In this document: one piece after another, positions 27,065 to 36,182 of the stretch
How positions within the stretch are numbered: position 1 is the stretch's first letter
Layout of the letters: every line of letters starts with the position of its first letter
DNA from: Bacillota bacterium
Lineage (GTDB): Bacteria; Bacillota; Clostridia; Lachnospirales; Lachnospiraceae
Direction: 5' to 3'
NCBI GenBank assembly: GCA_023411225.1
Contig: JAEYPA010000084.1
Span: 1-56,002, forward strand
DNA length: 56,002 nt
Program-made: the position numbers and the translations under genes
Notes under the pieces: model-generated
The model's database searches: none
Told to the model about the DNA's origin: nothing
The model's input: only the letters and a program-made list of their open reading frames with translations

Positions 27065-27095
27065 GCTTGTGTAAGAGGATTCGTACTCCTGCTAC
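27065..27095 (+). repeat. Degraded copy A of the tRNA-Arg(ACG) 3' end (relic attachment site)
   Basis: 22 of 31 positions match 55371-55401, including the exact run AGAGGATTCG. Most differences are C-to-T changes. Confidence 0.5.
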
Positions 27096-27138
27096 ATCTA
27101 TGTCTATGAATATCTGGTAGTGGTGCATTAGACTTTAG

Positions 27139-27168
27139 CCAATTAGCGTGTACGAGAAGGTTAAAACC
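27139..27168 (+). repeat. Degraded copy B of the tRNA-Arg 3' flank and end (relic attachment site)
   Basis: 24 of 30 positions match 55364-55393, beginning with the exact 12-mer CCAATTAGCGTG, which spans the tRNA-Arg 3' end and its downstream flank. It is in direct orientation with the right-hand copy, 28.2 kb away. Confidence 0.6.
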
Positions 27169-27279
27169 TTTTACGTATAGTAAGAAATCACCAAAACCAA
27201 GGTTTACAGAACCTCTGTTTATAAATGAACAGATTAGTTACTCTAAGTGAAACTTGTTTCTTCCTATTTATATACTAGT

Positions 27280-27545
27280 TTAATTAACGTTTCGCTGATA
27301 TCTCCTAATTAAGAAATTTCTTCGTTCCAGTTTTATCTTTTTTAAAACCTGTTCATCTTGGGCTTTAGAACAATTTCTTATTCTATATCCATTCCACAAT
27401 GCTGCAATATTAATTTCCTCATCGTTAAACTATGTGTAGTAATTAAATATCAAACTCTTCACTAATTCCGTATCAATCTCTTACTTATTGCATATCCGAT
27501 AACCATATACCTTATTGCTTTTAGGAAAAACCCTTAATTCTTTAT
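27280..27545 (-). pseudogene. Broken reading frame, possibly a transposase relic
   Basis: A single minus-strand frame gives about 85 residues interrupted by TAA and TAG. KVYGYR recalls IS3-type transposases, but the match is too short to be sure. Ends at TAA 27280-27282. Confidence 0.3.
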
Positions 27546-27737
27546 ATAACAACTATTTCTTGTTTTCTCATTTCAATGCCTTTTCCCGCTGTTACTTCCA
27601 TCAGTAGTAATTCGTTGCCTTCAGCCCTAGTACTTGGCAAAGTTTTCTCTCCTTAATCTATACGCATGTATCATAACCGAGTATCACTTTTCCACCGCAT
27701 TCCAAGACTTCAATCATCAAAAAGCCCATAAATAAAA

Positions 27738-27775
27738 AAGAGCTTCTAAAAGACCGAAATCTTTTAGAAACTCTT
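27738..27775 (-). terminator. Terminator of the 11-gene L-pentose operon
   Basis: AAGAGTTTCTAAAAGA pairs with TCTTTTAGAAGCTCTT (one mismatch, 6-nt loop) with T6 after it on the minus strand, 27 bp past the ulaE stop. Confidence 0.88.
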
Positions 27776-27801
27776 TGGTTTTGTTCTAGCCACAATGATT
27801 C

Positions 27802-28653
27802 TTACTTTTGAGCATCCAGTATCTTAATCATCATGCTGCAAGCACGTTCTAAATCATCATTCCAGTCCTTATTGCCTTGATACCAGAATTCTGTTACATA
27901 TTTCCTTACGCCAATCTTCCAAGCCGCGCTTATTACTTTTTGAAAATTCACATGGCCCTCTCCGTACATTAGATCTCTATATTTACCTGGCTTTGTTTCC
28001 TTTAGGTGCACTGCGGTAATGTGACCAGCACCATTAATGATATCCTGAGTTTCTTCTAAGCCTAGTAAAGATGCTGCATTTTTAATATTTCCAGAATCCG
28101 GATATATCCCTAAATATGGTGATTTGATCATATTAACATAATACATGGCTTTCCATACCGTATTCATGAAATCATTCTCCATTGTTTCCAGCTCAAGAAG
28201 AATACTATGTTTTGCAGCCAATTCCACACCGTATTTTAGATTATTAATAAATCTTTGTTGCGTGCTATACGTAGATTCTCCATAATATATATCATATCCT
28301 GGTACCATAATAATATGAATACCCAAATCATCTGCAAGCTCTATCGCATGTTTTAATATATTAATACCACGCTGACATATCTCCTTGTTCTCATCTCCTA
28401 ATGAATACTTAGTCAATGCACTTACATTCATGGTTTTTATTGGTAAACCAACGTCGTACATGGTTTTAATAATTTCCAGTCTCTCTTCTTTCTTCATATA
28501 TACTCTGGAGATCTTTTCTTCAGAAGCATCAATGCTCATCTCAACAAAATCATATCCAGCCTCTTTTGCAGCTGTTAGCTTTTCTTTCCAGCTTAAATCA
28601 CTTGGCATTGCTTTTTCATATAGTCCAAGTGTATATAATTTGTTTTCTCTCAT
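27802..28653 (-). CDS. ulaE: L-ribulose-5-phosphate 3-epimerase (UlaE/SgbU family)
   Basis: 283 aa TIM barrel. The N-terminus LGLYEKAMPSDLSWKEKLTA and then AGYDFVEMSIDASEEKISR closely follow E. coli UlaE/SgbU (LGIYEKALP, FDFVEMSVDETDERLSR). Metal ligands are expected in LELETMEND (about 150), YPDSGN (about 184), AVHLKETKPGKYRD (about 211) and the C-terminal TEFWYQ. It interconverts L-xylulose-5-P and L-ribulose-5-P. It is the last gene of the operon, 14 bp after the MFS gene. Together with the kinase and 4-epimerase encoded divergently it completes a route to D-xylulose-5-P. Confidence 0.88.
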   Translation of the reverse strand: MRENKLYTLGLYEKAMPSDLSWKEKLTAAKEAGYDFVEMSIDASEEKISRVYMKKEERLEIIKTMYDVGLPIKTMNVSALTKYSLGDENKEICQRGINILKHAIELADDLGIHIIMVPGYDIYYGESTYSTQQRFINNLKYGVELAAKHSILLELETMENDFMNTVWKAMYYVNMIKSPYLGIYPDSGNIKNAASLLGLEETQDIINGAGHITAVHLKETKPGKYRDLMYGEGHVNFQKVISAAWKIGVRKYVTEFWYQGNKDWNDDLERACSMMIKILDAQK

Positions 28654-28667
28654 AATGTACCTCGGTT

Positions 28668-29837
28668 TTAAATTAAATTATGTTTTTTTTTAATAAAACA
28701 AAAACCTACCAAACCATTAATCATAAAAAATAGAACAGTCACATACATTCCTATCTGCATATTGCAAATCCCCATAAAAAACGAAACAATAATTGGTGAT
28801 AATGCTTGTGCAACAGTCTTAAAAAACATAAGAGTACTGGTAGATAACGTAGTGTTGTCTCTGGCCATACTCGACGCCTGTGTAATTGACATAGGAATGC
28901 AGGATCCACTGGCTAAACCTACTACAACACAAGCAATCATAATCATATATGGACTATTAATTGTAATTGCAAGAAACCACGTAATTGCTGATACGAAAGC
29001 ACCAGCAGTCACTAAACTTATAGGTTTAAATGGTAATACTGGTGATAAAATTCTACTAATTGTACATGCTATCCAATAACAAGACAGACACAACGTACCA
29101 ATAGTGGCAGAGCCAAGATATATGGAGACATATCTGATTACCCATATAATTACACCACTCTGCGCTGCCGCCCCAAAAAACATACTAACAGCAACCAATA
29201 GTAGGCCATTCTTTGAAATAAAAGGCCAGAACTCCTTTATCGAGAGCTTGCTTTGTTTCTTTTCTGAACTAGTTTTACTTGTGCCCAGTTTTACAGTTAC
29301 AACTGCAAACTGAGTTATAAATACAAAACACCATAAACCAACTAATACATATATTGTTTTCCAACTAAATACATCCAACATTTTCTTCAAAATAATTGGA
29401 ATAATCATTGAGCCTATTCCAAATATTCCATGAAGCGTTCCCATATGCTTAGATGTATTTTCTTTATTTACATCTGCTAAAAAGGCACTTTGAGTAGTAT
29501 CAACTGCACCATTACCGAACCCCATAACAAAACAAAGTATAATAAATAAATAGTAAGAATTTACAACTCCTTGTAACATCAAGGCGATGGCAGTTATGTA
29601 GCCCATTGCAATAATGATATACTGTTTTTTAAATCCACCATTTAGTAAAATGATACATAGCAATGCAAAAAGTGATCCAGTACTAATCATACTACTCATT
29701 AGTCCCTCTTTTATATGTGAGACACCAAAATATGCGATTACTTCATTTAGTAATACGGAAAGAGTTCCTGATGCAAATGCAGTAGAGAACACTGACAGTT
29801 TTACAGAAAAAGTATATATACTTCTTTCTTTATTCAT
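28668..29837 (-). CDS. MFS transporter (sugar-type permease)
   Basis: 389 aa with about twelve transmembrane helices. There is a conserved-type loop after helix 2 (LNGGFKKQYIIIAMGY) and a short cytoplasmic middle loop (KLGTSKTSSEKKQSKLS). The helix-4 region GFGNGAVDTTQSAFLAD resembles fucose-permease-like MFS proteins. It would move a sugar or derivative across the membrane by ion coupling, either as a second uptake system or as an exporter. It lies between the ABC permease (30 bp) and ulaE (14 bp). The substrate is not readable from sequence. Confidence 0.82.
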   Translation of the reverse strand: MNKERSIYTFSVKLSVFSTAFASGTLSVLLNEVIAYFGVSHIKEGLMSSMISTGSLFALLCIILLNGGFKKQYIIIAMGYITAIALMLQGVVNSYYLFIILCFVMGFGNGAVDTTQSAFLADVNKENTSKHMGTLHGIFGIGSMIIPIILKKMLDVFSWKTIYVLVGLWCFVFITQFAVVTVKLGTSKTSSEKKQSKLSIKEFWPFISKNGLLLVAVSMFFGAAAQSGVIIWVIRYVSIYLGSATIGTLCLSCYWIACTISRILSPVLPFKPISLVTAGAFVSAITWFLAITINSPYMIMIACVVVGLASGSCIPMSITQASSMARDNTTLSTSTLMFFKTVAQALSPIIVSFFMGICNMQIGMYVTVLFFMINGLVGFCFIKKKHNLI

Positions 29838-29867
29838 TCTAGTCCTTCTTATAATAGGTTATCAGTT

Positions 29868-30848
29868 TTAAACACTTAATTGTTTGCTGGATAAGATACG
29901 TTTTTTAACAACAATATCCATCAAAACTGTAAAGATAATTAACACACCTATGATGGCATCTCTCCATTCACTTGGAACAGATAAAAGGTTCATACAGTTA
30001 TTAACCATTGTAATAACCAATGCGCCAACAACAGTACCTACAATACCACCTTCACCGCCTGCAGCACTAGTTCCTCCCATATAAACAGTAGCAAGAATTG
30101 GAAGTAAGTATGCACTTCCGATATCCGCTTGAACAGCGTTCATTCTAGCTACAAACAGGATACCAGCGAATGCCGACATTAAACCACTGATAATGAAAGC
30201 ACGTAATATTACTGTTTTAGTATTGATACCTGACATTGTTGCAGATACTCTATTAGATCCGACTGCATAAAATTTTCTACCCAGAGTAGTTTTCTTTAGT
30301 ATGAATATACCAATTAGGGATACAATTATCATTACCACAATAGGCATTTGAAACACTCCAAATAGATTGCCATTACCTATAAATCTAAATGTGCTATCAA
30401 AATCATATAGTACATATCCATTGAGAATAACATAAGCAAATCCAAATACAGCCCATTGTAGTCCATATGTAGAAATAAAGGATGGAATTCCTACATAAGC
30501 TATCATATATCCATTAATAGCACCCAATAAGGCTCCTAGTAGCAACCCTATTATAATAGCTATCAAAAAATTAACATTGTAAGATTTCATTAAGATTGAA
30601 GTTACAACTGCACTTATTGTCATGACGGAACCAGATGACAAATCCGGTCCATTTGTAATTACTGCTATTGTTTGTCCTACTCCAAGTATTATCAGTATAC
30701 TAGCATTTGTAAATACATTGCTTATGTTCCTAAATGAAACAAAAGAAGAATCAATGAAAAATCCCAAAAGTACTATCAAAACTAATACTATTATGCGGCT
30801 TATCATAGGTAACATATCAATAGTAAATTTAAATCTATTTTTGGTCAT
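29868..30848 (-). CDS. CUT2 sugar ABC transporter permease (second permease)
   Basis: 326 aa from the ATG at 30848 (AAAGGAGACGAG upstream), overlapping the upstream permease stop as ATGA; the longer frame to 30929 is not used. It has eight to ten transmembrane helices. The RbsC-type motif is GSNRVSATMSGINTKTVILRAFIISGLMSAFAG (about 218-250), and TVYMGGTSAAGGEGGIVGTVVGALVI is near the C-terminus. It forms the membrane channel with the adjacent permease. Confidence 0.9.
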   Translation of the reverse strand: MTKNRFKFTIDMLPMISRIIVLVLIVLLGFFIDSSFVSFRNISNVFTNASILIILGVGQTIAVITNGPDLSSGSVMTISAVVTSILMKSYNVNFLIAIIIGLLLGALLGAINGYMIAYVGIPSFISTYGLQWAVFGFAYVILNGYVLYDFDSTFRFIGNGNLFGVFQMPIVVMIIVSLIGIFILKKTTLGRKFYAVGSNRVSATMSGINTKTVILRAFIISGLMSAFAGILFVARMNAVQADIGSAYLLPILATVYMGGTSAAGGEGGIVGTVVGALVITMVNNCMNLLSVPSEWRDAIIGVLIIFTVLMDIVVKKRILSSKQLSV

Positions 30849-31804
30849 TGTCTCGTCTCCTTTGAAGTAATACTTACTTGGAATACAATAGCCAAAACAA
30901 TTACCAAACCAATTATTGCTGGCTGCCATATAGATGGAATTCTAATAACGTTTAATCCACTCCTAATAACCGTTAGCAATGCTACTCCAACTATTGTACC
31001 CTTTACATCACCTTTTCCAATATTAAGCGCGGTACCTCCTAATATTGTAGCTGCAATCGCCTCGAATTCCCACTTCATACCTACCAGTGGATCAGCAACC
31101 TCTAGCCTTGCAACAAGGATAACTGCACCAAGTCCTGTAAGTAGCCCTGCAAAGCCGTATAAAAACCACTTCCAGAATCTTGTATTAATTCCTGACAATC
31201 TTGCACCTTCGTTATTTCCTCCTATTGCAAATAGGTATCTACCGAGCTTAGTTCTATCTTGAACAATTATTGCAAATAGGTATATGATAAAGCATGCTAT
31301 AAAAGCCATTGGAATAACTCTATTAATTAGATTTCCTAAATTAACAAATGATTCATTAGATACAGGAATTCCTACCTTATTTGAAAGAACTAAAGCTATT
31401 CCATAAAATACACCTTGTGTACCTAGCGTGACAATAAACGGTTGTAATCCACAGTATGATATTAGGAATCCATTGACTGCTCCAGATGCAAAACCTGTTG
31501 CTGCACCAATAAGTAACACGAGCGGAATAGGTATACCTGCATTTACACTTAGAGCTACAACTATACCTGTTACCGTTAATATGCCACCCAACGAAAGATC
31601 CAGGCCACCACTTATAATTACAAATGTAGCTGCTGATGCAACAACTAATAATACGGACCCTTGCTGCAATAGAATGTTAAGATTTCTCATAGTTAGGTAT
31701 TGATCAGATACACAACTAAAGATAATAACTAGCAAAAGAATAAACCAAGTAACAATAGAAATTTTCTTCACTATTCTCTTTAGGTAATCTATTACTTTAC
31801 TCAT
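30845..31804 (-). CDS. CUT2 sugar ABC transporter permease (first permease)
   Basis: 319 aa from the ATG at 31804 (GGAGGATGAG upstream), overlapping the ATPase stop by 8 bp. RbsC-like, with GGNNEGARLSGINTRFWKWFLYGFAG and ILGGTALNIGKGDVKGTIVGV. Having two different permeases implies a heterodimeric channel. Confidence 0.9.
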   Translation of the reverse strand: MSKVIDYLKRIVKKISIVTWFILLLVIIFSCVSDQYLTMRNLNILLQQGSVLLVVASAATFVIISGGLDLSLGGILTVTGIVVALSVNAGIPIPLVLLIGAATGFASGAVNGFLISYCGLQPFIVTLGTQGVFYGIALVLSNKVGIPVSNESFVNLGNLINRVIPMAFIACFIIYLFAIIVQDRTKLGRYLFAIGGNNEGARLSGINTRFWKWFLYGFAGLLTGLGAVILVARLEVADPLVGMKWEFEAIAATILGGTALNIGKGDVKGTIVGVALLTVIRSGLNVIRIPSIWQPAIIGLVIVLAIVFQVSITSKETRQ

Positions 31805-33317
31805 TTTTCTCATCCTCCCTAGCACCTTCCATTGCGTATGAGATAATCAATTCCTGAGTAGCTTCCTCAGATGTAATCTCCTTAACTATTTTTCTATTAC
31901 GCATAACATATATTCTGTCACTGAGCCCTATTATTTCTGGCAGTTCAGATGAAATCATTAATATTGCCTTTCCTTGCTTAACAAGTTCATTCATTAATGC
32001 ATATATCTCACCTTTTGCACCTACATCTATCCCTCTGGTAGGTTCATCAAATACAATAATGTCACCCTCTGTACAAAGCCACTTTGCCAATACAACTTTC
32101 TGCTGGTTACCACCAGAAAGATTTCTAGCTAATTGATTCTGGGAAGGAGTTATTACATTGATATCTTTTATAAATTTGTCTACCGTTTTCTTCTCTTTTG
32201 CTTTTTGTATATATCCCCTAGGATTCAACTTCTCTAAACTAGCCATAACCACATTCTGACTTATAGGTAAGATAAGTGATAATCCCTGTCTCTTTCTATC
32301 CTCTGGAAGGAAAGAAAAGCCTTTTTCAATAACTTGCTGAGGTGTTAGCTTTTTGCTAATTTTCTCGCCAAACATAGTTATTTCTCCACTATCGTATTTA
32401 TCAACATGAAAGATAGCTCTAACTAATTCAGTTCTACCGGCACCTACCAAACCTGAGAGCCCAACAATTTCTCCTCGGCGAAGCTCAAAGTTAATATCCT
32501 CCAGCTTCTCTTTTGATGAATTAAGATGCTCAACTTTTAGTACAACCTCACCCGGCTTCTGTCTGTCTCTCTTATACAAATCAGTTATTTCACGGCCAAC
32601 CATTAACTTAACAATCTCATCTGTTGTAATATCTTTAACATGATTGGTCGCTATATATTTTCCATCTCGTAATATAGTTATTCTATCTCCAATAACCGGG
32701 ATTTCTTGAAGACGATGTGAAATATAGATTATGCCAATTCCCTTCGCCTTTAACTGCCTAACAATGTCAAATAACTTCTCAATCTCAGTATCTGACAACG
32801 AAGCAGTTGGCTCATCCATGATTAGTATCTTGATATCATGAGTCAGTGCTTTTGCTACTTCTACCATCTGTTGCTGTGCTATAGGAATTGAATTGGCCAG
32901 TGCATGAGTATCAACATTCATATGCATATCATCTAGTATCCTTTTTGCTTCCTCATGCATTTTCTTCTTGCTGATAAAAGGTCCTACTGCTTTTTTCATA
33001 TGATCAATAAAGATGTTTTCGGCAACTGTAAGATAAGGAATTAAATTAAACTCCTGATATATGATGCCAATTCCATTTTTTTGAGCCTCTATTGGACTAA
33101 ATTTCTCGATTTTTTTACCAGAAACATATAATTCTCCTCCATCAGGTGAGTATGCACCAGCTAGAACCTTCATTAATGTAGACTTTCCTGCCCCATTCTC
33201 TCCTAATAGAACGTGAACTTCTCCAGACTTCAGATTAAAATCCATATTATCCAATGCTTTGACACCTGGAAAACTTTTTGTTATATGTCTCATCTCAAGT
33301 AAATATTCTTCAGCCAT
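31797..33317 (-). CDS. CUT2 sugar ABC transporter ATPase (RbsA/AraG type)
   Basis: 506 aa with two nucleotide-binding domains. NBD1: Walker A GENGAGKST (about 39), signature PIAQQQMVEVAKAL, Walker B ILIMDEPTASL. NBD2: degenerate Walker A GLVGAGRTE, signature LSGGNQQKVVLAKWL, Walker B IIVFDEPTRGIDV. This asymmetric arrangement is usual for monosaccharide CUT2 transporters. It drives uptake through the two permeases downstream. A gap of 125 bp with a hairpin separates it from the binding-protein gene. Confidence 0.95.
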   Translation of the reverse strand: MAEEYLLEMRHITKSFPGVKALDNMDFNLKSGEVHVLLGENGAGKSTLMKVLAGAYSPDGGELYVSGKKIEKFSPIEAQKNGIGIIYQEFNLIPYLTVAENIFIDHMKKAVGPFISKKKMHEEAKRILDDMHMNVDTHALANSIPIAQQQMVEVAKALTHDIKILIMDEPTASLSDTEIEKLFDIVRQLKAKGIGIIYISHRLQEIPVIGDRITILRDGKYIATNHVKDITTDEIVKLMVGREITDLYKRDRQKPGEVVLKVEHLNSSKEKLEDINFELRRGEIVGLSGLVGAGRTELVRAIFHVDKYDSGEITMFGEKISKKLTPQQVIEKGFSFLPEDRKRQGLSLILPISQNVVMASLEKLNPRGYIQKAKEKKTVDKFIKDINVITPSQNQLARNLSGGNQQKVVLAKWLCTEGDIIVFDEPTRGIDVGAKGEIYALMNELVKQGKAILMISSELPEIIGLSDRIYVMRNRKIVKEITSEEATQELIISYAMEGAREDEKNE

Positions 33318-33377
33318 ATTTTACACATTCCTTTTCAATTTATTAAAATAGAATAATCAAGTCTGTATAAAAAGCTT

Positions 33378-33415
33378 TGCCAGGGTAGTGTTTTCCTACA
33401 CTATATGCCCTGACA
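33378..33415 (-). terminator. Hairpin after the binding-protein gene (processing site or partial terminator)
   Basis: On the minus strand TGTCAGGG and CCCTGGCA plus TAGTGT/ACACTA form a bulged 14-bp stem, followed by AAGCTTTTTATAC. It lies between the binding-protein and ATPase genes, where such hairpins commonly raise binding-protein mRNA above transporter mRNA. Confidence 0.55.
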
Positions 33416-33442
33416 AAAACTCTTCATTTCCATTCTATAACA

Positions 33443-34477
33443 TTATTTATTTTTCAATGCGTCTGGTCTTTCATCCATTTCTTTGAGATTATCTTTGTTT
33501 ACTATTGTAATTGGACAGTTAATTAGTCTAGGAACTTCTTCTCCATTAAGTGCTTTGATAGCTGCTACAACACTTAAATATGCCTGATAATAAACACCCT
33601 GTGAAACAGTAAATACCTCTGATCCATTTTCAACTGCAACATACTGTGGCTCCTGTACATCGAATCCATTTACAAAGATTTTACCTGTTTTTCCTGCTGC
33701 AGCAATGGCTTCTACAGCACCTTCTGCCTGATTACCACCAACAGAGATAATACCCTTAAGGTCATCGCCCCATTTTGTGATATAGTCTTCTGCGATCTTT
33801 CTTCCTTCATCAAACTGCCATTTAGTAACACCTTTCTCTACAACAATGTTAGGGTACTCTTTCTCTATTGTTTCAACACAGCCTTTTGTTCTAATGTCTG
33901 AAGTAGCCTGTCCAGGTACACCTTCCATAACAAGTACCTTTCCTTCTCCTCCTAATACATCTCCCATAGCCTTAGCAATTGATTTACCACATTCATAATT
34001 ATCAATACCAACATAGGTTAAGTAATCTACATCAGATGGTCCCATGGTATTATCATAGATAACTGGAATACCTGCATCAATAAGATCCTGCACAGGTCCC
34101 TTTACAGCTTCAGTATTAGCTGGTGCAAGAACAACTGCATCTACACCTGTTGTTATAAGATCTTCAAGAATTCTTTTTTGTTCTTCTACGTTATCAGCCT
34201 TACTTGGTGAGTAGTCAAGAATCTCTACACCTAAATCTTCACCAGCCATTTTAGCTGCTATGATATGAGATTCCCATACTGGAAGAGCTGCACTTTTTAC
34301 TACTACAGCAATTGTATACTTTTCTTTAGGTGTAACCTTAGTATCAAAATCGCTTGAATTAACTGATTTATCTGTTCCTACCATTGTGACATCGCTTTTA
34401 CCACCTTTATCACCACCACATGCCACCATGCTCAATGTTAATACACAAATTAAAATTAAAGAAATTATTCTCTTCAT
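33443..34477 (-). CDS. Sugar-binding lipoprotein of CUT2 ABC transporter
   Basis: 344 aa. Signal peptide MKRIISLILICVLTLSMVAC with lipobox SMVAC, then a Gly/Lys/Asp spacer and a RbsB-type periplasmic-binding fold (YTIAVVVKSAALPVWESHI; DAVVLAPANTEAV; IPVIYDNTMG; FVNGFDVQEPQYV). It is tethered outside the membrane and delivers the sugar to the permeases. The ligand is unknown; context suggests a rare L-pentose such as L-lyxose or L-xylulose. AGGAGG lies at the start. Confidence 0.93.
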   Translation of the reverse strand: MKRIISLILICVLTLSMVACGGDKGGKSDVTMVGTDKSVNSSDFDTKVTPKEKYTIAVVVKSAALPVWESHIIAAKMAGEDLGVEILDYSPSKADNVEEQKRILEDLITTGVDAVVLAPANTEAVKGPVQDLIDAGIPVIYDNTMGPSDVDYLTYVGIDNYECGKSIAKAMGDVLGGEGKVLVMEGVPGQATSDIRTKGCVETIEKEYPNIVVEKGVTKWQFDEGRKIAEDYITKWGDDLKGIISVGGNQAEGAVEAIAAAGKTGKIFVNGFDVQEPQYVAVENGSEVFTVSQGVYYQAYLSVVAAIKALNGEEVPRLINCPITIVNKDNLKEMDERPDALKNK

Positions 34478-34500
34478 ATGAACCTCCTGATATTTGTCTT

Positions 34501-34926
34501 TTATTGGTCATCAAGTCTGTATGCCATTGTTGTCATTATTGAGTTACTATTTTGTGTTGTATCTACACGTGTATACTGAACTACAACTGGAACAGAGCAT
34601 TCTACTTTTGCTGAGTATGCAAGACCCTTAGGAATTGAATCTCCATTCTCCAGAACAGCCTGGTCCATTCTTATATGTTTTGTTCTTTTAGGTAAGCATT
34701 TTGAGGTAAGACTAATCGGGGATCTATCCTCAAAATATAGAGTCATCTTGATGTCACAGACTTCACTACCAGTATTAAGAACACAAACAGATTCATGGCT
34801 GACATAATGTCCTTTGGATGTAATCTCCGGCCAATACATATCAGGTATCATCCAAACATTATTATTTTTACTAATTCCTGTCACTTCCTTTCCTATGTAA
34901 TTTATCTTATCTGTTAAGTAATACAT
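34501..34926 (-). CDS. ASRT-family small-molecule-binding protein
   Basis: 141 aa from the ATG at 34926; ATGs at 34935 and 34962 are alternatives inside the rhaA 3' end. The sequence matches the family named after the Anabaena sensory rhodopsin transducer: IPDMYWPE, SHESVCVLNTG, DIKMTLYFEDR, RTKHIRMD, IPKGLAYSAKVE and VVVQYTRVDTTQ. Outside cyanobacteria these beta-barrel proteins sit in carbohydrate gene clusters and have been proposed to bind sugars or related small molecules. Overlap with rhaA indicates coupling. A role in sensing or in an accessory enzymatic step of this pathway is inference. Confidence 0.78.
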   Translation of the reverse strand: MYYLTDKINYIGKEVTGISKNNNVWMIPDMYWPEITSKGHYVSHESVCVLNTGSEVCDIKMTLYFEDRSPISLTSKCLPKRTKHIRMDQAVLENGDSIPKGLAYSAKVECSVPVVVQYTRVDTTQNSNSIMTTMAYRLDDQ

Positions 34927-36166
34927 CCCGCTCATATTCTTTAACAGATTGCATCCAATCATATCCAGACGGCACTCCTGCTGTTAAGCAGTAGTAATCC
35001 CATATAGATGCAAATGGTAACGACTTACTTTCTTCCAGCAATGCAAGACGTCCTGTGTAATCTCCTGAATTTTCTGCCGCTCTTCTAAGTTTCACTGGAT
35101 CGAGGCATGCTTGTAAAATCGCTTTTCTTGTATTTCTTAATCCGATTACCCATGCAGCTATTCTATTAATAGAAGCATCAAAATAATCAAGTCCAATATG
35201 TACTTTACTCTCAAGACCATTATGAACAATCTCATTCATTATGTGCTGTAATTCATCATTAAGGAGAACTACATGATCACTATCCCATCTAACACCTCTA
35301 CTTACATGAAGCATAATTCCGTCTATAAATGGTGCCGTAGCTGACAGCTTTTCAGCTATTGATTCAGTCGGATGAAAATGACCTGCATCCAAGCATACAT
35401 ATTTACCATTTTTAATACTATAACCTAGCGCAAACTCATGACTTACTACGGTATAACTCTCTATACCAAAACCAAAAAGTTTACTCTCTATTGATTCCAT
35501 TTCATGCTTTGTATTAATGTTAGTTGAAAAAATCTCATCTAAAGATTCCATCATACGCTGTCTAGGTGCTTGGGTATCTGCTGGAACATCTTTATAGCCA
35601 TCCGGCATCCAGAAGTTGGTAATACATTGTGTGTCTAGCTGTTTACCAAACTCTTCACCTATCTCACGACACCGTTTACCGTGCTCTACCCAAAACTTAC
35701 GAGTATCAGGATTGCTACTTGCAAGAGAGAAATCTCCATCCATCTTTGGATGTGAAAAGAAGGTTGGATTAAAATCTAGCTTACGGTCGATAGCCTTTGC
35801 CCAATCAAGCCAGTTCTTATACATATCCACTGTGTACTCATCTCTATCAACTTTCTTTCCATTGGTTTCAGCTTGACATGAATGAATACCGATTCTTGTA
35901 TTTCCTGGAATAAAGGTAAGTGCTTTATCTATATCTGCACGAAGCTGATCACCTGTTTTTGCTCTCCCTGGGTAGTTTCCAGTTGTTGCAATACCACCTG
36001 ATAAGGATCCTGTGCCGTCAAAGCCTATTAAATCATCACCTTGCCAACTATGCAGGGTAACTGGTATGCTGTTAGCTAACTTAATAGCACTTTCTACATC
36101 CACACCATAATCCTTATATACATCTTTTGCTAAGTCGAAACGTTTTAGTATATTATCTTCCTTCAT
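34907..36166 (-). CDS. rhaA: L-rhamnose isomerase homologue (probable L-lyxose/L-rhamnose isomerase)
   Basis: 419 aa from the ATG at 36166; the frame continues to 36199 but overlaps the upstream gene end. It is closely similar to E. coli RhaA throughout: HSWQGDDLIGFDG, GGIATTGNYPGRA, DFNPTFFSHPK, ESKLFGFGIESYTV, LDAGHFHPTE, HVSRGVRWDSDHVVLL, HIGLDYFDASINRIAAWVIG, GDYTGRLALLEE. Metal-binding His/Asp residues are kept. RhaA-type enzymes also isomerise L-lyxose to L-xylulose. No rhamnulokinase or rhamnulose-1-P aldolase is nearby, while an L-xylulose kinase is, so L-lyxose is the better guess. Confidence 0.9.
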   Translation of the reverse strand: MKEDNILKRFDLAKDVYKDYGVDVESAIKLANSIPVTLHSWQGDDLIGFDGTGSLSGGIATTGNYPGRAKTGDQLRADIDKALTFIPGNTRIGIHSCQAETNGKKVDRDEYTVDMYKNWLDWAKAIDRKLDFNPTFFSHPKMDGDFSLASSNPDTRKFWVEHGKRCREIGEEFGKQLDTQCITNFWMPDGYKDVPADTQAPRQRMMESLDEIFSTNINTKHEMESIESKLFGFGIESYTVVSHEFALGYSIKNGKYVCLDAGHFHPTESIAEKLSATAPFIDGIMLHVSRGVRWDSDHVVLLNDELQHIMNEIVHNGLESKVHIGLDYFDASINRIAAWVIGLRNTRKAILQACLDPVKLRRAAENSGDYTGRLALLEESKSLPFASIWDYYCLTAGVPSGYDWMQSVKEYERDVLLNR

Positions 36167-36182
36167 ATTAATTCTGACCTTC

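Larger units (their letters stand above)
26961..27737. other. Decayed region at the left edge of the catabolic island
   Basis: No intact gene. It holds two degraded copies of the tRNA-Arg 3' end (27065-27095, 27139-27168) and a minus-strand frame at about 27280-27545 that reads protein-like (PKSNKVYGYRICNK, INIAALWNGYRIRNC) but is broken by two in-frame stops. That frame is probably the remains of a mobile-element gene. Confidence 0.6.

Noticed and set aside
26961..27240. Additional tRNA gene at the left island edge
   Set aside because: Only the T-arm/3'-end portion is recognisable; no anticodon stem or 5' acceptor strand can be paired, so it is treated as a relic attachment site.
34907..36166. 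Reading the locus as an ordinary L-rhamnose operon because of rhaA
   Set aside because: The kinase matches LyxK rather than rhamnulokinase, and the aldolase RhaD is missing, while both pentose-phosphate epimerases are present.
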